64,000 bases of DNA, taken from positions 455,291 through 519,290 of the forward strand of contig JXTC01000204.1 in assembly GCA_002914845.1 (NCBI GenBank), given 5' to 3'. Below are positions 1 to 9,372 of this stretch, in pieces (position 1 is the stretch's first letter; every line of letters starts with the position of its first letter). The notes under the pieces are model-generated. The model was not told where the DNA came from, ran no database searches, and saw only the letters and a program-made list of their open reading frames with translations. The position numbers were made by a program, and so were the translations under genes. This DNA is from Trema orientale (taxonomy: Eukaryota; Streptophyta; Magnoliopsida; Rosales; Cannabaceae).

Positions 1-2790
1 CCTACACTTTTAAATTGTTTGGAAAATTTTGTCTAAAATATTTGTTTAAGGCTATATTTGGTAAGAAGAAAGGAAATGGGATAGAAAGCGTGTATTTTTG
101 ATCCTCTAAAGTTATTTGGCATATAGAGAGAGAAAAAAAAAGTTTATTTTAAATGACTATTTTATATTCTAAATTATTATTCTAAAAGTTAGCATGTAAT
201 CGTAATTTAGTAAATTAAACTCTTTTATTAATTTTTTTTGTTCCTTCATCTTTTCTTTCTAATTTGGAGGGAAAAATTTTTGTGCGCCTTGCTTATAATT
301 TTGTTCTCTTCTTTTTTCTTCTCTTTTCTCTTTCCTCTTTCTTTTCATGTTCCTGTTAACCAAATAACTATTTTTTCTACTTTCTCTCCTCTTTTCCTTC
401 TTACCATTTATTTATTTGTCTTTTTTATCTAATTTAGAGGGAAAATTTTTTGTGCACCTTGCTTATAATTTAATTTTACATTTATTTTTTATGTTAAGCA
501 AATAAAAAATTATTATTTACACGTTACTTAGAAAATTCTTTTTTTTTTTTTATCGTTTGATAGTAATGAATCTGTTTATTAACTTAATTTATTAAGAATA
601 TAAAATGAATTATTTCAAATATTTAATATTTTATATGTAATATATTTTCAATCGTATCTCTATAAATAAACCTCAATTTTTCTAATAAATTTTAGATAAA
701 ATAAAAATTTTCTCATAATTAAGATTAACATTCTAAATAAAATATTTTAGATTTTATCACATTAATAAATCTATTATTCTTAAATACAAAATTATTTAAT
801 CATATTTCTATAAATAAATCTCAATTTTTCTAATAAATTTTAGATAAAATAAATTTTCTCATAATTAAGATAAACATTCCAAATAAAATATTTTAGATTT
901 TCTCACATTAATAAATCTATTATTCTTAAATACAAAATTATTTAATTAACCAGAAGTATTTCATAAGTGAAACAAATTAGAGTGTAAAGTATAATGACAT
1001 TAGTTATAAATTATAAAGAATAGAAAGCCCAAATATTGTGCTATCTTGGCTGAATTAACGTCTATTCCTAGCAAAGCTCAAGAAACAATTAACAATTAAG
1101 TAGCACCATGCAATTTTTCAAGTACATGCATTATAATAATGTTTGCTTCTCCTTTACATATCATACTCGTCTTTCAAATAAACACTAATACCAATAGATG
1201 GGTTGATGAGGCTATTCCTTAAGAATCTACCAAATCATCCTATCCCATACTCCTCTCCGTAGGAGTTCTGGTTTATCCAGTAGTTATAGACTTGGGTAGT
1301 ACTCTTAACGCAGATCATTAAATGAAGTCTAATATGCCGCATAAGCAAGAAAAAAAATGGAGTATAGATGACCTGATTAAAAAGAAAAGGAGTATATTAG
1401 AATACATAAAATTGTGAAATAGACTTTTATAATACTCATCTAGTTATAATCCATCTTAGTTATTCCATTATCCAACACAGTACAGATGAGGATCGAAGAC
1501 TTTTGAAGGTGAAATAGCATCTTTTCTTTGGTGTAAAGTCTGGTGAATCCTCGAATCAGAAATATTTTTCTCATCTCTCCCTTTTAAAAAATCAAATATT
1601 AATTTATTTTTGAATACATTTATTTTATGTATAAGAACTATTAAGGCAGAAATAAGTACCCTAGGTGGCGGCTGAATATTACATCATCTAACAAAAGGAT
1701 ATTCATCTTCAAAACAAATATCATGATCCATTATAGAGTCGAGTATAACATTTTCAAAATGTCCTTGGACGCGTCGTAATTACTATCCACTAGGTCTTAG
1801 GTCGATAATTTGTATCGGATATTGTAACACTTATAAAGCAAGGTCTCGATAATGACAACAACTAAAAAAGCGAAACAAAACGTTGTACAAAGAAAAGTGA
1901 ATAGTGAATAGTTAAATTAAATAAAGATTTTGGTTATGTGTTAAAAGAGTTGGAATAAACCAAAAAGTGTACAAAAAAGTTTGGATATACATACACCTAG
2001 CCCCCTGATCTCTCACGGGGCTTAGAAATCCCGAAGTTATTAAACTAACTCCTCCAGTTGTTCTGTGATCAATGTGTATCGTCTGAAAGTTAGATAAGAA
2101 TTGTCAGTTTTTTATGCCCACTTTCACTTTTGCACTTTTTACAAAGACTAGTAAAATTGAAATGAATCTACATTTTTCCCGAGGATTGCTAAATATGAAA
2201 ATACCTGAAAAATAGTAATATCACTATTAACATCAAAATAAAATAGAAAAAGAATTATATTAATTAGTACCATTCACCATAAACAAAAAGAAGGGATAAG
2301 TTTGTCAGTCGAAAAGGAAGGTTTGTTGAACTTGTTAGTTGGGGCCTTCTCATTAAATCCTTGTAATAAGAAAAAGGGAAAAAAATATTCTTAAAATAGT
2401 TCTTTATAACCTTAAAACAAACTTCTTATTATTTGAACAAAGTATAAAGACTGTTTTAACCTCAATCTACTGACAAATTTGATGCCAAAGCTCCCACAAA
2501 CGTGGTCCCCGTCTTTCTGTGCTCAAAATAATAAGTAAAAGATAAGCAATCTAGCTAAAATTAATGTCCATCTATTATCACAATTTTGATATAAAATACA
2601 ACTTCTAACATCTGGAAATAACTACAGTTCTAGGTTGCAACAAGCCAATATATAAATATGAAAGAAAATATCAAAAATCCATTACAGTTGACATAACAAT
2701 AGTTGGAAAGTATGTAACTATGTGTAAACTTAAATGAAATATCTCGTCATCTTATACTTTATTGAATATTACATAAACTTGTAGAGGATA
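1..2790. other. AT-rich intergenic DNA
   Basis: I see no gene here. The stretch is AT-rich with many poly-A and poly-T runs, and open frames are short with no recognisable domain. The only clear structure is the tandem duplication at about 648-950, listed separately. The first 500 bases contain pyrimidine-rich tracts that give low-complexity reading frames rich in Phe and Leu. Confidence 0.6.
648..950. repeat. 148-bp tandem duplication, two copies
   Basis: A block beginning near TATAAATAAACCTCAATTTT at about 661 recurs at about 809, so the period is 148 bp. Both copies carry the same run of motifs (TAATAAATTTTAGATAAAAT, then TCACATTAATAAATC) with a few substitutions and a small length difference. 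It looks like a local tandem duplication of AT-rich DNA. No coding potential is visible. Confidence 0.75.
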
Positions 2791-2799
2791 GAGAAAGAG

Positions 2800-3008
2800 G
2801 TATTGATGAGGACACAACAAGCACGAAAGCTTGGAATGCGGATCCTATCCACATTCCCATTGGTCCAGTTACAAGAGCACGTGCAAAGAAATTCTAAAAT
2901 GCATTAAATGAGCTAATTCAAGAGATTTGGGCTCAAGCATGCACGTGGAGGCCCATTGATGGAGATGAACGAATTTCTAAGCCAATAACAAGCTTAATTC
3001 AAGTATAA
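2800..3008 (+). pseudogene. Ty3/gypsy pol C-terminal tail fragment
   Basis: The frame reads a segment containing IPIGPVTRARAKKF, followed by a leucine-rich stretch and WAQACTWRP. The GPVTRARAK signature is typical of the extreme C-terminus of plant Ty3/gypsy polyproteins, just before the 3' LTR. An in-frame TAA interrupts it directly after the motif. Only about 70 codons remain; no reverse transcriptase or integrase lies upstream. A related fragment, without that stop, lies on the minus strand at 38419-38757 and shows the same tail-then-LTR order. Confidence 0.65.
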
Positions 3009-3038
3009 GGAAGTCAATAGGTGCATAGAAATCTGCTT

Positions 3039-3568
3039 TGTAAAAGACTTGCACGCCAAGTCATAGTTTACTTTCCTATTTTGGTTATTTTAGGTGCGAA
3101 TTAGTAGTTTCCCAAAATGATTTATTTACTTGTTTCCTTTCCTTTATTGGCGTGTAATAGGCTGAAATTAAGGGATTAAAGTCAAAATTGACTCCCTTTT
3201 AATTAGGGACGAATTTAGCTTAACAATTAGCGTTATTTTTCCTACTTTCCTTTTCTGATTTTGGATAAGTTGCCTTAGGCATATTTGGAGTTTTAAGGAA
3301 TGAAATTTCATGGTCCTTAGCCTATATATTGTACACTTTTTATTCAATAAGATCATATTACAATTCATTAAAAATGAGAGCAATTTCTCTTTGGTTCTTT
3401 GAGAACTTATTCGAACTTAATCCTTAATTCTAGCGTCTTCATTTATACCAAGGTTTACATCTCTCTATAGGTGGTGGGTCAAGGTTTTCTATCCGAATCT
3501 AATTATAGAACGGTCTTAGGCATCATCCTTGTTTCGAGTTTCATCACAAGTTGGCGGAGTTTGTATCA
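3039..3568 (+). mobile_element. Ty3/gypsy LTR (about 530 bp)
   Basis: The segment starts TGTAAAAGACTTGCACGCC after the pol tail and ends near GGCGGAGTTTGTATCA just before a primer-binding-site-like sequence. It is homologous to the minus-strand LTR at 37898-38372: both share TTTGGTTCTTTGAGAACTTA and GGCATCATCCTTGTTTCGAG-type blocks and the same ends. A TATA-like CCTATATATTGTAC lies near 3320. The boundaries were inferred from that comparison plus the primer site, so they may be a few bases off. Confidence 0.65.
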
Positions 3569-3570
3569 TT

Positions 3571-3584
3571 TAGTATCAAGAGCC
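3571..3584 (+). other. Primer-binding site (initiator tRNA-Met type), degenerate
   Basis: TAGTATCAAGAGCC lies two bases after the LTR end. It resembles TGGTATCAGAGC, the usual plant LTR-element primer site complementary to the 3' end of initiator tRNA-Met, with a substitution and an extra A. Its position marks the preceding LTR as acting as a 5' LTR for the gag region that follows. Confidence 0.55.
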
Positions 3585-4443
3585 GGATTTTAGTCTCAGC
3601 TTTATTCTATCCTTTATTTTTCTTCTAGTCGTACTAGTTTATATTTCATTCTTCATAAAATCGTCAAAAAAAAAAAAAAGTTTCCTAAATTACATGTTCT
3701 TGTCGTAGCCGAAGTCACATTCTTCTTGATTGCTTTTGAATCCGAATTTAGCTTTGTGTCAATCTCAATTTAGCCTTTGTATTCTTCAGTCAATATTTGG
3801 GTTCCTGATTAAATTTTTTTTTTTTTAAAAAAAAGAGGATTAAGAAAAAAAAGAATCAAGAAATTTCTAGCTGAATTAGAGGTTTTTGAGTGTGCTTCTA
3901 TAAAACGGTCGTAACTTTTGATCCAGGTATCGAAACAACTATTATTATATATCAAATCGAAGCTTATTCCGAACCCTACGACTTTGAATTAACTATGTAC
4001 TGTTCACCCTAGTTTTAGAGCTCCAAATCTATCATTTTCATCACTTTTTGAGCCTTCAAAATTTTGTCTGCGTCAGTTTCTTATTTCTTTGTTCCTTGTG
4101 AACCTAGGGTCTGAATTGTTAGTTTCTGTACTAAACTAATCCGTGAATCCTTTCTTGTCAATTTCTAAAAAGTTTTATTCTAGATTGCTATATTAAATTC
4201 AAATCTGGTTGGTGAATTTTGGTATGGATTGTTGCTAAGAAATTCTGATTATTTGTTTGAATTAGTTTAATAAGAACTTTTGAGAAATTACGAGAGAAAA
4301 AAGGCAAGAGTGGTGAGCACATTAGAGGGTAAAAGCCAATCTGACATTTGAATGAAACACGAGTGAAATTGAGTGATTCATTATTCGAGTAAAATACGTG
4401 AGAGAGAGTGTGAGGTCCTTTCTTTTACTAACATTGTTTTGCA

Positions 4444-5526
4444 GCAAACATATCAGACAACAAGAATAATAATACCTCTGGAGATACACCAGGAGTGGGT
4501 GATCCGAAACTTCTCATGGAAGCCTTAATTGGCGAGATGAGAAGAGTGATGAAAGCAGAGATGGAGCAGGTACATGAGCGAATAGACAGAATAGAGAATA
4601 CACGTATGGAGCAGCCACAAATCGCTCCCAATATGCATAGAAGAGAGAGATTTCAACCTAGAGAAGTGAGGGTTGAAGATGAAGAATATTATGGAGACAT
4701 TTTTGGTGATGAAGATGATCGAGATTCCATTGTTGATAATAGGAGGAATGGTGGGAAGTTTAGAGGAGCTATGAATTGAGAAGATAATTCTTTGGATAGT
4801 AGTAAGATGAAGATTCCATCCTTTCAAGGCAAGAATGATCAAGAAGCTTACCTTGAATGGGAGAAGAAGGTAGAATTGGTATTTGATTACCACAACTACT
4901 CTGAGAATAAAAAAGTAAAGCTAGCTGCCATTGAATTTTCTGACTATGCTATTATTTAGTGGGATCAATTAGTGATGAATAGGAGAAAAAATAGGGAGCA
5001 TCCAATAGAGACGTGGGAGGAGATAAAAACTGTGATGAGGAAGTGGTTTGCACCAAGCTACTACTACCAGGAATTATATAACAAGTTGCAAAGTCTTAGG
5101 CAAAGTAATCGGATTGTAGAGGAATATTATAATGAGATGGAGGTTGCCATGATTCGAGTGAATATAAAGGAGGACCATGAGGCTATAATGTCTAGATTCT
5201 TAGTTGGTTTGAATCAAGAAATCGCTAATGTGGTGGAATTGCAGCATTATATGGAATTGAAGGATATGGTACACATGGCAATAAAAATTGAGAACCAACT
5301 CAAGAGGAGGGGTAGCACACGTCCAAGCCAAAATTCTAGTACATCTGCTTGGAAATCGAATCAGTGGAAGAAGGATGAGAAGTAACCTACGATGAGGCCG
5401 AAAACTGAGCAAAAGTAAGAAGTGACTAGCCATAGAAGTTAAGATAAATCAGATTCTTCTACTTCAAAGAATCATGATATCAAGTGTTTTAAATGCCAAG
5501 GTAGGGATCACATAGCTAGCTAATGT
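4444..5526 (+). pseudogene. Ty3/gypsy gag, decayed
   Basis: One reading frame runs through the region, broken by several stops (first at 4777, another at about 4957, more after 5383). It begins with an acidic and coiled region (LMEALIGEMRRVMKAEMEQV), then the core gag domain found in plant gypsy elements (WEEIKTVMRKWFAPSYY, LQSLRQSNRIVEEYYNEME, about 4972-5300). It ends in a CCHC zinc knuckle, CFKCQGRDHIAS then stop then C, at 5485-5526, where the stop replaces a spacer residue. Gag would form the virus-like particle and bind element RNA. It lies downstream of the LTR and primer site in the expected order, with a leader of roughly 850 bp. Confidence 0.8.
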
Positions 5527-5541
5527 CTGAACAAAAGAGTT

Positions 5542-6060
5542 ATGGTGTTACGAGACGATGGTGAAATTGGGACCGAAGATGAAGATGACACTAACTCTAT
5601 GCTACCATTGGAGGATGCCGATGAAGAGGAATACCCTGCCCAAGGAGATTTGTTGATGGTGAGGAGAGCTCTTAGTGCACAAGCCAAAGACGAAGAAGAG
5701 GTTCAACGAGAAAACATCTTTCATACTAGATGCCATGCTCAAAACAAGGTATGTAGTGTAATTATTGATGGTAGTAGTTATACTAATGTGGCTAGCACTA
5801 CCATAGTGGAGAAATTAGGGTTGCCAACCATGAAGCATCCCCGGCCTTACAAGTTGCAGTGGTTAAATGATAGTGGTGAACTGAAGGTAAACAAACAAGT
5901 GTTAGTTTCTTTTCGTATTAGGAAGTATGAAGATGTAGTCTTGTGCGATGTGGTTCCGATGCAAGCTGGACACTTGTTATTAGGTCGACCATGGCAATTT
6001 GATAGGCATGTCAAACCTGATGGCTTCACCAATAAATACTCGTTTGTACTTAATCAGTGA
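5542..6060 (+). pseudogene. Ty3/gypsy protease domain region
   Basis: This segment continues the gag frame. An acidic linker (EDEDDTNSMLPLEDADEEEYP) is followed by a retropepsin-like segment: CSVIIDGSSYTNVAS with the catalytic-position Asp near 5767, then VVPMQAGHLLLGRPWQFD, the hydrophobic-Gly flap/C-terminal motif of this family. Retropepsins process the Gag-Pol polyprotein. A stop follows at 6058-6060, and then a Glu/Arg/Lys-rich stretch. Reverse transcriptase, RNase H and integrase are absent, so the element is truncated after the protease and cannot be autonomous. Confidence 0.75.
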
Positions 6061-6064
6061 CCAA

Positions 6065-6820
6065 TCACTCTTGTACCTTTGACACCAAAATAAGTTCATG
6101 AAGATCAAGTGAGGTTACAAAAAGAGAGTGAACAAAAGAGAGAGAATGAAAAAGAGAGAGAGGCCGAAGAAAAAAAGAGAGAAAAGGCAATTATATTCGG
6201 CAATTGAAATTTTCCGGCCACCAGTTGAAAAATGATCGGAACAACCGGGAGAGGCGGCCAGGCAAGTTCGACCACGCTCGAAAATTTTCGACCCTAGTCG
6301 AGCGGAGGCGCCGCTGCCGGGGTTGGGATCGGGACCAATGGTGGTGGCTAAAGTAGTTTGAAGTTTGTTGAAGAAATAGGGTGTCCAAGTAATTTTACAT
6401 GTGTGACATGGCGATTGGGGTTAGTTTTAAAAATATTAATGAGTAAGTCCTATTTTTCATCATAATAATTTAGTAGACCCCCTAAGTATAAATTCCTCCA
6501 AAAAATAGGTGTATACTATCCTTTTTTAGAAAATCATTACAGCTTATTATTTTAGAATTATTTTTTCGAATAAAAATGCATTCTGTCATTAAGATGAATC
6601 TTGATGTACAAGAGAAAGAATTGACTCAGGAATATCCTCGAGCCAAATAAGGTCATCATCTATCCTAAGGATACTACAAGCTAAGCCATAAACTATTTGT
6701 TCTAGGAAAGTTAGATAATAGAACTAAGAGATCCATCATCTCCCCCTGAAGGAAGGCTAACTGATGTTGATGAATTCTGGTATGCTTACTCTATCAAAAG
6801 GAACATGAACTTACATCCCT
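6065..6820. other. Non-coding stretch, origin unclear
   Basis: The first 120 bases are a purine-rich, AGAGA-type continuation of the gypsy element. About 6190-6350 is distinctly GC-richer (contains GGAGGCGCCGCTGCCGGGGT), after which the sequence returns to AT-rich DNA. I recognise no gene or element ends here. Confidence 0.4.
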
Positions 6821-6934
6821 AGCCCAATTACGACTATGCAGCAAAGCAACCATCTCTGTGCATCTTTAGTCCATAGCCCAATTAAGACTATGCAGCAAAG
6901 CAACCATCTTTGTGCATCTTTAGCACTGAATATT
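6821..6934. repeat. 54-bp tandem duplication
   Basis: AGCCCAATTACGACTATGCA at 6821 recurs at about 6875 with one substitution, followed in both copies by AAGCAACCATCTNTGTGCAT. The period is 54 bp. It lies inside the minus-strand LINE-like RNase H remnant, so the encoded segment is duplicated in frame on that strand. Confidence 0.85.
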
Positions 6935-7514
6935 CCCTCCACTCGTTTAGATAGAGCAGTCATGACCATTCCATTTGAATCTCGGATAATTGTTCCTGTG
7001 CCAGACCTTTATATTGAATCCAGAGCTATATCTACATTCAACTACCGAGTATAGCAGAATCCACTTCAAAAATTTTTGTTGAAGCTTTGAGCACTTTGAT
7101 ACTGTTGTAGAGAATTTAATTTGATGCCATTCAATTAAATCAACGGTGCATTTCAGCTTCATACAATGGACAACTTTATTTCTTTCATGCCAAATACACC
7201 TAGCAAGAACAATGATCTATGACTGATAATATCTATTGCATTATGCCTACAAAGGAGTAGTATTGGAAACTTTGGAAATTGACAACATTGGTAGCAGCTT
7301 TCCTAACCTTTTTTTTTTTTTTTTCCAAATATGCACAAGATACGTGGGCGTTTCCTCTCGTCTCTTCTCGACTCCAACACAAAGGGCACCTCAGGCGTGT
7401 GATTATATCCCTTCTGTGTAGCCGAACTGCTGTCAGTAAAGCCTTATGGAAACTCTCCAAGTGAAAAATATGCACACTGCTGGGCAATTTTAATATCCAT
7501 AGCCGACACCACAA
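6821..7514 (-). pseudogene. LINE (non-LTR retrotransposon) remnant: RNase H-like and zf-RVT segments
   Basis: Read on the minus strand, 7514-7233 gives a zinc-binding reverse-transcriptase-associated (zf-RVT-like) segment with RRDIITRLRCPLCWSREE. About 7200-6940 continues with fragments such as CIWHERNK and then SGTGTIIRDSNGMVMTALSK, which matches the style of the RVT_3/RNase H-like domain common at the end of plant LINE polyproteins (GxxIRDxxG). Frames shift between segments, so this is decayed. The order zf-RVT then RNase H is as expected on this strand. I cannot name the family; the reverse-transcriptase core is not present. Confidence 0.55.
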
Positions 7515-7549
7515 ACTGTTAGTGATATTTTTATTGAATTCTATTTGAT

Positions 7550-8103
7550 ATGCTTGTACAGGCTACATCGAGTGCAAAGAAATGGATGCATACTGAAATT
7601 CATCATTATGACAAATTAAGTGAGTTTTTTACAAAGGATAGAGCTACTGGTGAGAGTACAATAAGTGCAAAAGAAAAGGTTCGGCAATGGGAAAAAGAAA
7701 GTGCCCTAATCAATGTGGATGTTGAGCATTTGGATAAAGTAACAGATGACTGTTTTGAAGCATTATCTCCACAATGTAACTCAGAAACCATAAAATGAAA
7801 GGCATCTACGGTAGAATCACTTGATAAATATGCTAAAAATCTTCAATCTGGATTAAGTAGTGTTGCTGATGCAATTCAATAGGGTAATATTTTTGCTGAA
7901 AGAGGACGACCACGAATATATTCAGAGGAAGAAGTTTAGGAAGTTACTCAATAATAGAGTTCCTAAAAATCTACAACTTTATGCCTTTTCATTTTGGATT
8001 GAAAGTGCATAAAAAATGTAAGCTTTTTTCGCAGTTCCAAGTGAGCGTCGCTATGAATCACTATTGAAGTTAATGTTTCCAACTAGCCAACCTTCTACTA
8101 GTT
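7550..8103 (+). pseudogene. Myb/SANT-like domain protein fragment, broken
   Basis: The 82-codon frame includes YDKLSEFFTKDRATGEST, matching the FGKDRATGE-type motif that closes the Myb/SANT-like domain in plant proteins related to the L10-interacting MYB family and Harbinger-associated MYB-like proteins. After a TGA at about 7796 the same frame continues (STVESLDKYAKNLQSGLSSV, then RGRPRIYSEEE) with more stops. A segment ending VPSERRYESLLKLMFP follows in a nearby frame. A CAG acceptor-like site (TTGTACAG) precedes the homology. The helix-turn-helix core upstream is missing. It is probably a dead exon of a gene or of a transposon-derived gene. Confidence 0.5.
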
Positions 8104-8431
8104 AGTTAGAAAATTAGAGAACAAGTGAGTGGTAAAATATCTTTGGATAGAGTATTCTTATCTAATTTAGAAAAGAATAATTTTTGTTTCTAGCTGACTA
8201 CTCAGACAGATTGACAGGTATAATAGACTTGGTGATCAGTGGACTTGTTGAAAAGTTTATTGGCTCTTGATAGACTTAATGTATGTTTATAATTTGTTAC
8301 TCTCTTGAAAAGTATGATGCCTATTGTGAAGTATATTTGGCAGTCTTTGGAGAACTTTTAACTTGTTAACGATGACCATGTATATTTTGTAAGTAACTTG
8401 AACAATTAAATATATTCACCATTATATATAT

Positions 8432-9372
8432 TGTTAGGGGTATTTCTGAATTCACCCAAGTGCTAGACTCGAGGTGTAGCTGTAGCCCCAGGGGAAACTA
8501 ACTCCCCTAGGGACCCAAAGTGTAGTCGTAGCCCTAGGGGGAACCAACTCCCCTAGACACCCGAGGTATAGCCGCAGCCCTAGGGAACTGAAGTGTAGCC
8601 GTAGTCCTAAGGGTAGCCACAACTCTAGGGGCAACTAACTCCCCTAGGGACCTGAAGTGTAGCCGCAAGCCTTAGGGGAAACCATCTTCCTTAGGCACCC
8701 AAGATGTAGTCGCAACCCCTAGGGGAAGCCAACCTCGACCCGACCTCGAGAACAAAGCTAGCCCGATCTCAAGATACCCCAAGGCGCCCAAGGAGAACTT
8801 TGTTTTGGGTTGAACCTCCCTTTTACCTGGACAAAAGCCTAAGGCTGACAAAATCCCGTGTATTACGGATCATGATTACACGAATCATCTGACAGCTGAC
8901 CCTAGTCCTCGTAACTAGGCCAGCTAGTGCCGCATTATAGGCCTGTCCTGACACCGCTATAGTACCCGTAGTCAAATCGCATTAAATGCGCCCTTATCTG
9001 CTAAGATCAAGGATTAGGATGATTTTTATCCCTTCTTAAGACGATCCAACAGCCCGAAATGCTTTGAATTGCCTATCTAAGGCCCTCAAACCACTACTTT
9101 TAGGGAGACGGAAGTAATCAGAATTTATAAGTAAAAGGACAATTTTTACTTGTCCAATTGATTAGAAAATGAAGATTGATGAATATGATTATTGTCTGAA
9201 TAACAATTATTTAGATGACTAGACCCGGCAGCCACATCATAATCTCATGAAAAGTAGATTAGGATTAGCAAAAAGAATCAAATTCGCTAGATATTTCTCT
9301 TATACTTTCGGTGAATAAGATTTACCAATATTACTATAGTATAAAAGAAATCCTTTGCNGTTGTGCTTAACA
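8432..9372. mobile_element. Possible LTR or transposon fragment with GC-rich tandem repeats
   Basis: The segment begins TGTTAGGGGTATTTCTGAAT and a possible end GCTTAACA lies at 9372, giving TGTTA...TAACA termini like those of an LTR. A TATAAAAG box lies at about 9342. The base composition is clearly richer in G+C than the flanks, which supports a foreign origin. Against the LTR call: flanking five-base duplications do not match and the TATA box is very close to the proposed end. There is one ambiguous base at 9359. The call is tentative. Confidence 0.35.
8465..8725. repeat. Tandem minisatellite, about 60-bp unit (TGTAGCCGCAGCCCTAGGGG family)
   Basis: At least five degenerate units share a GTGTAGCCGTAGCCCTAGGG-like half followed by AACTAACTCCCCTAGGGACC. 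Units vary in length because the second half is sometimes missing. CCCTAGGGG is itself nearly palindromic. No host reading frame is convincing; the minus-strand frame here is a by-product of the repeat. Confidence 0.75.

Noticed and set aside
8452..8634. 60-codon minus-strand frame rich in Leu and Gly
   Set aside because: By-product of the TGTAGCCGTAGCC minisatellite.
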